DNA of 12,048 nucleotides from Desulfurococcales archaeon (GTDB lineage Archaea; Thermoproteota; Thermoprotei_A; Sulfolobales; NBVN01). Shown here one piece after another: positions 5,525 to 11,959 of the stretch. The stretch is taken from the NCBI GenBank assembly GCA_027083115.1, contig JALWQN010000135.1, forward strand, positions 1 to 12,048, read 5' to 3'. Positions within the stretch are counted from its first letter, which is position 1; the number at the start of each line of letters is the position of its first letter. The notes under the pieces are model-generated. The model ran no database searches, was not told where the DNA came from, and saw nothing but the letters and a program-made list of their open reading frames with translations. A program made the translations under genes and the position numbers.

Positions 5525-6865
5525 ATGACGGAACTTCTGGTGATCGCTTCAGACCTAGCCATGCTTACTTACACGTTAGGTGTCCTGATACTTGCTTTAC
5601 CCGTACCTTACAGGCCCCTGAAGTCCTGGGGACCTAAACTAATTATTGACTCAATAACTGCTGCAGTACTTATTTCATCAATAACCCTCATAATTTCGGC
5701 AGGAGACATAATACTTAATGAGTTAGGTATTGGGTGGGATTCCTTCTACTTATGGTTATCTAGCTTAACAGCCGGATTAAGTACTGCCTTCCTAGGATTA
5801 ACTTATGCCTCAACACTGATTAGGTCATCAAGCTATTCCTTCCTCTCAGCCCCCTTAGGCATTGCTGCTTCGCTACTGACTACTGCCTTCTCCTCAGTTA
5901 AGCTCATCTACTTACTCTCCTCATTCATTTACTCCTTCAGGGATAAGTTAGGCGTTATTGGTGTGCTTCTTTACTCACTCCCTTTCAGGATGGGTAAGGG
6001 AGTAGGTGCTTTCCTCATAGCTGCTTCAGTAGTGATGTATGTTGGTTTCCCCCTAATGCCTGCCTTCGTGAACACCTTCCAAACAGTTACTTCGAGGACA
6101 CCGGTACACATAAACCCAACAATTAAGTTGTGGGTGAGGGACGTTGACGGTAACCCACTTCCTTACCCTATCCTATACTTCTACAGTAGTTCTGGAGGGA
6201 GCACGCCAGTAGGAGTTATTTTGGGTGATGAGCGTGGGGAGGTAATTATTGGGGATAGCCTAGATACGTTACCGAAGAACTTCACTCTGAGCTTAATGGT
6301 TGGTTTCTCAGGTTATTACGTGAGGCCGGAACCCCCAGAAGTAAGTTCCTCCATTAAGGAAGCGGTTCTTAAGGTTGTACCGGCAATATACTCTAACGGA
6401 GTAACTCTCTTCCTCCCTAAGGGCTCGGTACTCATTAATTCCTCAGTAACTAACAAAACAATAGGTGCTTTCCTCGAACTCCCCAACTCCGGGAAAGCAG
6501 TTATTTCTGCAGTTAGTGAAGCAACCGTAAATCAAGTTATCGTTGATGGGGAGAGAATGAACTGTAGCTGGATGCCCTACACCTGGAAGTCATTAGGCCT
6601 TAAGGTATCATCAGTCAACCTGCCCGAGGGTAAGGTAAGGATTAAGTTGGTTTTTGATGGTGCTCCATACCCTAAGCCCTCAGTCAATGAGAAAAGACTT
6701 GTTTACTTAGATACTGTAATGGATATAGTTACTGCCTTACTAACGACTGCGGTCTCCCTAGTTTATTCCCTAATCTTCCTTCCAGGCGTTTACTTGGTTA
6801 TACTGACCTCAATAACTGCGGGCTTATCTAGGGCCTTAGGGGGGAGTAAGGTGAGGTTAATATGA
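5525..6865 (+). CDS. cedA: Polytopic membrane protein with large external domain, likely CedA (DNA-import channel)
   Basis: A 446-residue membrane protein. About five or six helices fill residues 5-182 (near 5-27, 40-60, 75-97, 110-136, 142-152 and 159-182). A soluble, beta-rich part follows from roughly 190 to 390, and one or two helices close the protein at 395-435. The soluble part opens with VRDVDGNPLPYPILYFY and GDERGEVIIG, a pattern like carboxypeptidase-regulatory or Ig-type beta sandwiches of secreted proteins. CedA is described as a six- to seven-helix, VirB6-like channel that takes up chromosomal DNA from partner cells together with the ATPase CedB. Neighbours on both sides are small two-helix proteins as in known ced loci, and the downstream gene overlaps by 4 bp. 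CedB, and the pili used for cell contact, are not encoded in this window. Confidence 0.72.
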   Translation: MTELLVIASDLAMLTYTLGVLILALPVPYRPLKSWGPKLIIDSITAAVLISSITLIISAGDIILNELGIGWDSFYLWLSSLTAGLSTAFLGLTYASTLIRSSSYSFLSAPLGIAASLLTTAFSSVKLIYLLSSFIYSFRDKLGVIGVLLYSLPFRMGKGVGAFLIAASVVMYVGFPLMPAFVNTFQTVTSRTPVHINPTIKLWVRDVDGNPLPYPILYFYSSSGGSTPVGVILGDERGEVIIGDSLDTLPKNFTLSLMVGFSGYYVRPEPPEVSSSIKEAVLKVVPAIYSNGVTLFLPKGSVLINSSVTNKTIGAFLELPNSGKAVISAVSEATVNQVIVDGERMNCSWMPYTWKSLGLKVSSVNLPEGKVRIKLVFDGAPYPKPSVNEKRLVYLDTVMDIVTALLTTAVSLVYSLIFLPGVYLVILTSITAGLSRALGGSKVRLI

Positions 6866-7017
6866 GGTCAGGAATTGATTTAAGGGTGCTCCTAATTGTT
6901 TCCGCTGTAGTGATTGCATCCCTAAACACAAGCAACAAGCAATTGCTTGCGGTTACTGCAGCAATCACGGCCTTATTCGTAATTAGTGCTTACTTCATCA
7001 AGAAACTCCTGGATTAA
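6862..7017 (+). CDS. cedA2: 51-residue two-helix membrane protein, likely CedA2
   Basis: A short gene starting at ATG 6862, which overlaps the cedA stop in the four bases ATGA, and ending at TAA 7017. The product has two hydrophobic helices (about residues 9-21, VLLIVSAVVIASL, and 28-46, LLAVTAAITALFVISAYFI) separated by a polar turn (NTSNKQ), with basic ends. The coupled start and its place after cedA make it the expected CedA2, the second small membrane partner of CedA. Size is small enough that automatic annotation may drop it. It shares its last four bases TTAA with the stop of the convergent gene at 7014. Function is inferred from position and topology only. Confidence 0.7.
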   Translation: MRSGIDLRVLLIVSAVVIASLNTSNKQLLAVTAAITALFVISAYFIKKLLD

Positions 7018-7241
7018 GTGAACTCAAGCAAATCAACCTTAAACCAAATTACCTTCCCCTCTAAGGCGTTAGATACTTCTGGGTGCTTGCCTCTTAATGA
7101 AACATAGTAGAGCTCCCTAACCACTTCACTCCTTCTCGACTCAATAACCTCATAGTTGCTCCTTAAGTAATTAAGTATCTCCTCAGCCAACCCATCATCA
7201 TAAGTAGTGAAGTATATCGATGTCTTCACGTACTTAACCAA
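7014..7241 (-). CDS. Small hypothetical protein at the end of the proteasome operon
   Basis: A 75-residue soluble protein I cannot name. It reads as strand (KTSIYFTTYD), helix (GLAEEILNYLRSN), strand (YEVIES), strand (ELYYVSLRG), and a last strand (VIWFKVDLLEF), a compact alpha-beta layout without cysteines. The start is TTG 7241 or possibly GTG 7229; neither has a strong ribosome site, so the start is uncertain. It lies 11 bp after the CxxCxxCC gene on the same strand and is most simply the last gene of the operon that begins with psmB. Its stop overlaps the convergent cedA2 stop. Confidence 0.6.
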   Translation of the reverse strand: MVKYVKTSIYFTTYDDGLAEEILNYLRSNYEVIESRRSEVVRELYYVSLRGKHPEVSNALEGKVIWFKVDLLEFT

Positions 7242-7252
7242 AGCTTAAACCC

Positions 7253-7687
7253 TTAATCGGTTCTTCGCAGCCGCTTAAAAACAGTTACTACGGCCTTCAT
7301 CTCTTCCGGGAAGACCTCCCAAGGGTTGGATTCAGTTATTTCTCTGAAGTTAGCCCTAACCCAATCACAGGCTCTCGAAACACTGACTTCACCATTTTGT
7401 GGGTTAATAAGTAGGGGGAACATCCTGCAGGCTAAGGGCCTCTCACCATATATCGTGCATTCCCTCTTGCTGACGTCGTAGAAGGGGCAGTAACCCCAAA
7501 TAACCCAACGGTAGAGGTCCTCCGACACCTTAGTGAATTCTAGCTTAATGCCTCTCTCCCTACCTAACTCCTTAAGCCTCCTGACTTCTTCCTCCAGAAG
7601 AACGGGTTGTTCCTTAGGTAATGTAAAGAAGCAGCAGTGGGAGCACCTAAGACATCTGAACCTAATCAACTTTAGGTAACTCCCCAC
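7253..7687 (-). CDS. CxxCxxCC zinc/iron-chelating protein (YkgJ family, PF03692)
   Basis: A 144-residue protein of the YkgJ / UPF0153 family, thought to bind zinc or an iron-sulfur cluster. The family signature is at the start: FRCLRCSHCCFFTLP (about residues 11-25) gives CxxCxxCC. The other conserved cysteines follow in order: GYCPFY near 72, RECTIYGERPLACRMFPL near 83-98, and SRACDW near 111. The first of these blocks and the ERPLACRMFP block are diagnostic. Start is GTG 7687, giving a 26-bp overlap with ribK, so translation is coupled. The biochemical role is not established for the family; relatives have been proposed to act in metal-dependent modification. Assignment to the family is firm. 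Confidence 0.88.
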   Translation of the reverse strand: MGSYLKLIRFRCLRCSHCCFFTLPKEQPVLLEEEVRRLKELGRERGIKLEFTKVSEDLYRWVIWGYCPFYDVSKRECTIYGERPLACRMFPLLINPQNGEVSVSRACDWVRANFREITESNPWEVFPEEMKAVVTVFKRLRRTD

Positions 7688-8081
7688 ATATTAATTTAAT
7701 TCTTAGAGGAGCTCCATCACCTAAGGCCAGCTCCTTCCTTAAGTTCATGCCTGAAACAACCTCCAAGACAGTTTCCGCGTGCCTGGAGAGAAAAGGCCTG
7801 AGGATTAGGGACATCACTTTCTTATTCTCCTGAAGCACGTCACCGAACCAGTAGAAAAAGCCTCCCCTCTCAACACCATCCATCAGCACGCTCTTAACGT
7901 GTGATGGAGGGCATTCCTTAACTATTTCCTTATAGCTGATCCCTACCTCAACATTCAGGGTTCCTGGGTAAGGCTGCTCATCCAGGAGCTCCGTCAGGAG
8001 AAGATTATATACTGGTTTAGAAACGTACTTTGCTCCCTCACCGAAACCCCTAATCACTTTACCTTCCAACACCTTCAGCAA
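7662..8081 (-). CDS. ribK: CTP-dependent riboflavin kinase (archaeal RibK, DUF120)
   Basis: Makes FMN from riboflavin using CTP instead of ATP, an archaeal trait. The 139-residue length is the family norm. Recognisable blocks: GKVIRGFGEGAKYV at about 7-20, YPGTLNVEVG at about 38-47, and the substrate-loop region RPFLSRHAETVLEVV near 93-107, followed by LRKELALGDG. The usual HPSxHY-like signature is here RPFLSRH. Start is TTG 8081, inside the end of the endonuclease V gene (23 bp overlap), preceded by GGTG on the message strand about ten bases before; GTG 8072 is an alternative. Its stop lies inside the next gene. Co-transcription with psmB and nfi looks like packing, with no obvious functional link. 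Confidence 0.92.
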   Translation of the reverse strand: MLKVLEGKVIRGFGEGAKYVSKPVYNLLLTELLDEQPYPGTLNVEVGISYKEIVKECPPSHVKSVLMDGVERGGFFYWFGDVLQENKKVMSLILRPFLSRHAETVLEVVSGMNLRKELALGDGAPLRIKLICGELPKVD

Positions 8082-8709
8082 CCTTTCTCCTCACCTCCTT
8101 AGATATTCTGTCCGCCACATACGTTGGTTCAGGTAGTGAGTGCCCTCTAAAAAACGTTGGGGCTAACCTCACGATCTCGTCAATCCCAACCTTATGGCCG
8201 ATACTTAAATATATTCTCTTTCCTTTACTTCCCTCCATAATTACGGCAGCCCTCCTCCCACCAACAACCACGTAATTCACTCCCTCAACCGCCTCCTCAC
8301 TCCCGTAGAGGGGTTTCTTAGCTGCACCGATGGAGGGCTTATCCAGAACCAAACCTATGTGTGAAGCGATGCCTAACCCCCTGGGGTGCGTGACTCCGTG
8401 GCCGTCAACCATAATCAGGTCCGCATCCTCGTTGAGAGCTTCATAAGCAGCAAACATTAGCGGTGCTTCCCTGAAGGCTAGGAGGCCAGGAACGTAAGGT
8501 ATGGGTACCTCATCTACAGCCACAGCGTACTTAATTAGCTTGAGTTCAGGATAATTAAGCAGGGCAGCAATACCTACTCCTTCCCTACCCACGAAAGCTA
8601 GGTCCAGACCAACTACCTTACTTAAGTAACTTATTTTCCCTTCCCAAACTACTTTCTGAGCCATTAGTTTCTGCAGCCTAAAAGCGTTGGAGGCCTTAAA
8701 TACAGGCAT
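8059..8709 (-). CDS. nfi: Endonuclease V
   Basis: Cuts DNA near deaminated bases, chiefly hypoxanthine (inosine), the second phosphodiester bond 3' of the lesion. Useful at high temperature, where deamination is fast. The 216-residue protein keeps the active-site set known from Thermotoga EndoV: D36 (VGLDLAFVG), Y72 in PYVPGLLAFREAP with E81, D102 and H108 in VDGHGVTHPRGLG, and K131 (GAAKK). The PRGLGIASHIG block that follows is also typical. Start is ATG 8709, nine bases after the proteasome gene stop. The C-terminus overlaps ribK by 23 bp. No odd residues were seen; a fully active enzyme is expected. Confidence 0.95.
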   Translation of the reverse strand: MPVFKASNAFRLQKLMAQKVVWEGKISYLSKVVGLDLAFVGREGVGIAALLNYPELKLIKYAVAVDEVPIPYVPGLLAFREAPLMFAAYEALNEDADLIMVDGHGVTHPRGLGIASHIGLVLDKPSIGAAKKPLYGSEEAVEGVNYVVVGGRRAAVIMEGSKGKRIYLSIGHKVGIDEIVRLAPTFFRGHSLPEPTYVADRISKEVRRKVAEGVGR

Positions 8710-8718
8710 CTAGGGCCC

Positions 8719-9333
8719 TCAGCCAAGAGGGTAGGAGTTCTCTTTAGAGCCTGACTTCGTGATTAAGACCGTATCTATTCCGTCGCCGGAAGTCACGTCC
8801 CTCTTTATGGCTGCCTTAATTGACTCAACAGCTATCTTCTCAGCTTCCTCAACACTTAAGTCCTCCCTGTATCTTGACTCAATAATCCCTATAGCTATGG
8901 GCGCCCCACTACCTACGGCGGCGTAATTATCTTCAATTAATGAGCCTAAGGAATCCATCACTAGGAGGTGAGGCCCTTCCTCATCAATACCTCCAAAAAT
9001 TATTTCTGAGAGGAAAGGCATGTACTTATACTGATAAAGAATTACTGAAAGCAGCCTTGCCGCGGACTTAACGCTTAATTTCCTCCCGTTCTCTATCTCG
9101 TACTGATGGATCTGGATCTTCATCAACCTAACTAAGGTCTCTATGTCGGCGAACAAGCCTGCTAATGCCATACCGTACCTGTCCTTAATCAAGAAAACCT
9201 TCCTCCCGACCCTACTCATGACGAAGCCCCCGTAGGAGACCCTCTTCTCCGAAGCCAGAACAACCCCGTCCTTAGTCTTAATGCCTACTGAAGTTGCTCC
9301 CGTGCCGAGTCTTTCGTAAGCCAAATCAGACAC
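8719..9333 (-). CDS. psmB: Proteasome beta subunit lacking the catalytic N-terminal threonine
   Basis: A 204-residue beta subunit of the 20S proteasome. Processed active subunits begin Thr1-Thr-Thr-Val-Gly-Ile after a Gly; here the block is G-A-T-S-V-G-I, so the Thr1 position is Ala13 (codon at 9295-9297). Other landmarks are kept: Glu17 and Lys33 equivalents (ASEKR; GRKVF), the VGSG loop, and RDVTSGDGID. It should assemble in the beta ring but not cleave or self-process. Many Crenarchaea carry one active and one such inactive beta paralogue. Start is taken as GTG 9333, 25 nt from the shared TATA box; TTG 9336 adds one residue. It is the first gene of the five-gene minus-strand operon. Confidence 0.93.
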   Translation of the reverse strand: MSDLAYERLGTGATSVGIKTKDGVVLASEKRVSYGGFVMSRVGRKVFLIKDRYGMALAGLFADIETLVRLMKIQIHQYEIENGRKLSVKSAARLLSVILYQYKYMPFLSEIIFGGIDEEGPHLLVMDSLGSLIEDNYAAVGSGAPIAIGIIESRYREDLSVEEAEKIAVESIKAAIKRDVTSGDGIDTVLITKSGSKENSYPLG

Positions 9334-9354
9334 CAAACATAGGTTACTCTCTAG

Positions 9355-9362
9355 TATTATAA
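9355..9362. promoter_or_regulatory. Shared TATA box (TATTATAA) between psmB and the UPF0248 gene
   Basis: TATTATAA reads TTATAATA on the other strand. Distance to GTG 9333 on the minus strand is about 25 nt, giving a leaderless psmB transcript. On the plus strand it predicts a start near 9384, a nine-base leader before ATG 9393. No second A/T-rich box was seen in the 59-bp gap. Confidence 0.55.
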
Positions 9363-9392
9363 GGTTTCAACACATACTGAATTAGTGATTAA

Positions 9393-9650
9393 ATGAAGAG
9401 CAACACCATTGAGGGAATGCTGAACAAGATCAAGTGGTTATCTAATGAGGAAGAATTAAGGAGGTACGAGGTAGTTATTCTTGACAGGGGAGAGACCTCA
9501 GGAACTAAGGTAATTAGGTTAGGTGGTAACGTAAAGATATTGAGGGACAGGTTAATTGTTGGTGAATCAACCATACCGATGCATAGGGTTATCGAGATAA
9601 GGAAGGACGGTGAGACCTTATGGAGGAGGAATGCATCCCTAAGAGGCTGA
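9393..9650 (+). CDS. UPF0248 / DUF504 (MJ1316-like) RNA-binding-type protein
   Basis: An 85-residue protein matching the archaeal UPF0248 family. Diagnostic parts are LNKIKWL at about 10-16, the strand YEVVILDRGETSG near 25-37, and the C-terminal block IPMHRVIEIRKDGETLWRR near 61-79, matching the family IPxHRIxxIxxxGexxWxR pattern. Homologues are also found fused to tRNA-processing or ligase-like proteins, hence the RNA-binding description, but a biochemical role is not proven. Start is ATG 9393, with a nine-base leader from the shared TATA box. The next gene, NOG1-like, begins inside it (31-bp overlap) and the two are surely co-translated, suggesting a common link to RNA or ribosome biology. 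Confidence 0.85.
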   Translation: MKSNTIEGMLNKIKWLSNEEELRRYEVVILDRGETSGTKVIRLGGNVKILRDRLIVGESTIPMHRVIEIRKDGETLWRRNASLRG

Positions 9651-10633
9651 AGGGACTAAGAATACCTACTTACCAGGAGGTAAGGAGAGATGTCCTCAGG
9701 TCCTTCAGGGAATCAACTCCCTTACCTAAGGGCGTAAGGAAGAAAGGCATGGTTAAGCACTTACTTAAGGTTGACAGGATATATGCCCTAATAGAGAAGG
9801 AGGTCTTTAATCAGGTCAGGAAATTACCTCCGCCATCAGAAATTAATGAGTTCTATGCAGAGATGCTTAGGTTGGCGGGCATAAGCGATTACCTGAACAC
9901 CCTAGGTAAGGTATCAGGTCATGGTAAGGTATTAAGGAAGTTATGGCTGGAGTACAGACTAAGGATTAAGGGAACACTAAACCCTAAGGAAGCTAATAAG
10001 GAAGCCATGGAGTTTGTTGGTAGGGCCCTCTCAATAATAAGGAGGTTATCTAAAGAAATCAATTCGTTATCTTTGGCGGTGAAGGAAATAAGGAAGCTCC
10101 CCTGCATAAGCTTCAGCAACCCTAAGGTAGTGGTTGCTGGAATGCCTCAGGTAGGTAAGTCAACCCTCGTAGCTAAGGTGTCAACAGCTAAGCCAGAAGT
10201 GTCTCCCTTCCCCTTCACAACAAAAGAAATAATTGTCGGTCACGCCAGAATCAATTACTTAACTATTCAATTCATAGACACTCCAGGAATGCTTGACAGG
10301 CCATTCTCCGAACTAAACAATATAGAGAGGAAAGCCCTAACGGCAATCAGGTTCCTTGCTGACGTACTACTTTACTTAATAGACCCAAGGCCAGAAAGCT
10401 ACTACTCACTAAACAACCAATTAAGTCTTCTCGAAAGCATTAAGTCATTCTTCCAGAAGAAGAGGCTCTACGTCCTCATAAATAAGGTTGATGATGTCGA
10501 CCCTGACCGGCTAGCTCAGGTGAAGGAAGCATTAAGTAAGGTTTATGATGGGCCCGTGCTTAAGGTCAGCGCATTAAAGGGCGTCGGCATTAATGATGTC
10601 CTCAACGCTGTAAAGAAAGCCATTCTCCATTAA
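9620..10633 (+). CDS. NOG1-like GTPase (ribosome assembly)
   Basis: A 337-residue GTPase of the OBG/NOG1 superfamily. Residues 1-160 form the helical N-terminal domain typical of NOG1 (starting IPTYQEVRRDVLRSF). The G domain follows: G1 GMPQVGKS at 174-181, G2 in PFTTK near 198-202, G3 DTPG at 220-223, the NOG1-specific DPxPESYYSLNNQ at 255-267, G4 NKVD at 288-291 and G5 SALKG at 317-321. The eukaryotic relative acts in late 60S subunit maturation; archaeal members are shorter, as here. Start ATG 9620 gives a 31-bp overlap with the UPF0248 gene and matches the family N-terminus. Its TAA stop shares TTAA with the convergent DUF72 gene. Confidence 0.93.
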   Translation: MEEECIPKRLKGLRIPTYQEVRRDVLRSFRESTPLPKGVRKKGMVKHLLKVDRIYALIEKEVFNQVRKLPPPSEINEFYAEMLRLAGISDYLNTLGKVSGHGKVLRKLWLEYRLRIKGTLNPKEANKEAMEFVGRALSIIRRLSKEINSLSLAVKEIRKLPCISFSNPKVVVAGMPQVGKSTLVAKVSTAKPEVSPFPFTTKEIIVGHARINYLTIQFIDTPGMLDRPFSELNNIERKALTAIRFLADVLLYLIDPRPESYYSLNNQLSLLESIKSFFQKKRLYVLINKVDDVDPDRLAQVKEALSKVYDGPVLKVSALKGVGINDVLNAVKKAILH

Positions 10634-11385
10634 CAACCCCCTTCAATCAAGGCCTTAAACCTTAAGGCATCGTCCTTCATGTAGATGTTATTGAATAGCA
10701 CGTAAGCCTTATTAACCCTGCCCTTAAGCCCGCATACGTAGTCCTTAAGCCTCACCAGATCCTCATCACTATATCTGTACCTGTAATTAACTTCCTTACC
10801 GCCGATCCCGTGAAGCCTGAAGTAAGCTGTGCTCTTCAAAACAGTCGGTTCCCACCTGAAGGGGTCAGTGACGTGGATGAGGTGAGGGAAAGAATCAATT
10901 AATTCACGTAGTTCTTCAGGATGATGTCTCCAGTCCCCCCTCACCTCAACACCCACTAAGTAGCTTGATGGCTTAATCCTCCTGAAGAACTCCTTCATGT
11001 TCCTAAGGTTATCTTCACTGTACCTGAAGGACGGAGGTAACTGAATAACGACTACCTCAGCACCTAATGCCTTAACTCCATCATCGACCCTCCCCCAAGC
11101 CTCAATGTTCTCTTCAGTGGTCCTTAAGTAACCGTACCTGCCCCACAATTCCTTAGGGATCGTTACCTTACTCCTTCTCCATGTCCTCATGTTTGGTGGG
11201 TGAGTGATCGCTTGCCATGCCTTCATACTGAACTTAAATCCTTCAGGCGCCTCATCCCTAAGCCTACCTAATTTCTGGGTATCTGGGGGATTATAGAAAG
11301 TGTCCTGCAGCTCAACAGCGTTAAAGAGGGTGAAGTACTTCTTTCTCGAGACAGGGAACCCGCAGCAACCTACGTAAACCCTCAT
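10630..11385 (-). CDS. DUF72 (YecE family) protein
   Basis: A 251-residue TIM-barrel protein of the DUF72 family, function unknown. Matching blocks: RVYVGCCGFPVSRKKYF at the start, the FNAVELQDTFYNPP strand near 20-34, GFKFSMKAWQAITH near 49-62, a strand block VVIQLPPSFRYSEDNLRNMKEFF near 113-135, VGVEVRGDWRH, and YFRLHGIGG near 187-196. All of these are characteristic of the family. Start is ATG 11385, whose first base is also the last base of the AbrB-type stop (TAATG), so it is translationally coupled to the regulator upstream. It ends on TTAA shared with nog1. Length is usual for archaeal members. Confidence 0.92.
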   Translation of the reverse strand: MRVYVGCCGFPVSRKKYFTLFNAVELQDTFYNPPDTQKLGRLRDEAPEGFKFSMKAWQAITHPPNMRTWRRSKVTIPKELWGRYGYLRTTEENIEAWGRVDDGVKALGAEVVVIQLPPSFRYSEDNLRNMKEFFRRIKPSSYLVGVEVRGDWRHHPEELRELIDSFPHLIHVTDPFRWEPTVLKSTAYFRLHGIGGKEVNYRYRYSDEDLVRLKDYVCGLKGRVNKAYVLFNNIYMKDDALRFKALIEGGC

Positions 11386-11786
11386 TAACCGAACCTCCTC
11401 GCCACGGGCTGAGCCTTAACTACCTTAAAACCTATTGAGTTAAGTTTCTCCTTCAAGTAATGGGTTGCTTTAGCGTCAAGCACAGAGACAGTTACCTCAC
11501 ACCTGCTTAAGGACTCGACGTCCTTATAGCACCTGAGGTACCTGACCTCACCGCCCTCCTCAAGAACTGCCTTAATTAATTCCTCGATATCCTTAGGTGA
11601 ATCCATAACTACTTCAAAATCAGCCAAGAACTCATCAGCACTTCCTGAAGGCTTAAGAACTATCACGCCAGTAGCTTCATCAAGCTCTAAACTCACGTAG
11701 GTGTCCGGCCTTATTCCTACGGCCTCCCTCATATGGAGGGGTATCGTGACCCTTCCTTTAGAGTCAACCCTAACTAAGGCTTTCAA
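11385..11786 (-). CDS. AbrB/SpoVT-type regulator with an ACT-like C-terminal domain
   Basis: A 133-residue putative DNA-binding protein. Residues 1-48 form the swapped-hairpin AbrB domain: VDSKGRVTIPLHMREAVGIRPDTYVSLELDE and then VIVLKPSG. After a linker and helix (SPKDIEELIKAVLEEG), the C-terminal half (about 65-130) looks like a small alpha-beta ligand-binding domain: strand VRYLRC, strand EVTVSVLD, helix ATHYLKEKLNSIGF, strand KVVKAQP. This is ACT-like in order but not proven. The start is TTG 11786. A 12-bp perfect palindrome overlaps the start codon, a candidate site for autoregulation. The gene shares TAATG with the DUF72 gene. Target genes are unknown; metabolic feedback is an inference. 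Confidence 0.85.
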   Translation of the reverse strand: MKALVRVDSKGRVTIPLHMREAVGIRPDTYVSLELDEATGVIVLKPSGSADEFLADFEVVMDSPKDIEELIKAVLEEGGEVRYLRCYKDVESLSRCEVTVSVLDAKATHYLKEKLNSIGFKVVKAQPVARRFG

Positions 11787-11797
11787 GGAAGCTTCCT
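11786..11797. promoter_or_regulatory. 12-bp palindrome AGGAAGCTTCCT at the AbrB-type gene start, possible operator
   Basis: A perfect inverted repeat without spacer overlaps the first base of the TTG start codon and the predicted transcript start (about 11798). AbrB-fold proteins bind DNA as dimers, so self-repression from this site is plausible. It is inferred from position; a 12-bp palindrome at a start codon can also occur by chance. Confidence 0.35.
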
Positions 11798-11817
11798 CAC
11801 TCTAATATTGGTTCAGG

Positions 11818-11828
11818 ACATAAATAAT
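11818..11828 (-). promoter_or_regulatory. TATA box (AATTATTTATG) for the AbrB-DUF72 operon
   Basis: On the minus strand this A/T-rich box lies about 26 nt upstream of the predicted start near 11798, close to TTG 11786. GTGAGG at 11795-11800 may act as ribosome site. Confidence 0.5.
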
Positions 11829-11856
11829 TCATGACCCTACTCACCCAAACATTATT

Positions 11857-11868
11857 GCTTTAAGTAAA
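11857..11868 (+). promoter_or_regulatory. TATA-like box for the C/D RNA candidate
   Basis: GCTTTAAGTAAA centred near 11864 is about 26-29 nt upstream of the predicted 5' end of the RNA (11893). As with the first RNA, a plus-strand promoter here points at no protein gene, because the next gene is convergent. Confidence 0.4.
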
Positions 11869-11892
11869 CACAAATTAACTTCAGAATTAGTT

Positions 11893-11959
11893 GGTTATGG
11901 ATGATGAGCGGAACACGGATGTGAGCGATGATCTTCCCCGCATTCCTGACTTCATGACC
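11893..11959 (+). ncRNA. Candidate box C/D guide RNA with terminal stem
   Basis: Perfect box C ATGATGA (11901-11907), a 13-nt interval, D'-like GTGA (11921-11924), C' CGATGA (11926-11931), a 14-nt interval and perfect box D CTGA (11946-11949). The boxes are enclosed by a seven-pair stem, GGTTATG (11893-11899) with CATGACC (11953-11959), one pair being G-U. Stem plus intact C and D boxes at a 49-nt core is the classic shape of an archaeal 2'-O-methylation guide RNA, bound by L7Ae, Nop5 and fibrillarin. Predicted guides are GCGGAACACGGAT (D') and TTCCCCGCATTC (D). The D'-C' loop is unusually short. The 3' stem covers the stop codon of the convergent decarboxylase gene. The target is not identified. 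Confidence 0.65.

Noticed and set aside
7195..7206. ATGATGATG on the minus strand in the small 7014-7241 gene
   Set aside because: Coding for an Asp-Asp stretch, with no paired D box or stem.
7014..7241. Idea that the small protein is the KEOPS subunit Pcc1
   Set aside because: Size and strand-helix order are similar, but the conserved C-terminal residues of Pcc1 are not seen.
9389..9574. 61-codon minus-strand open frame opposite the UPF0248 gene
   Set aside because: The plus-strand frame has a clear family match, so this is a shadow.
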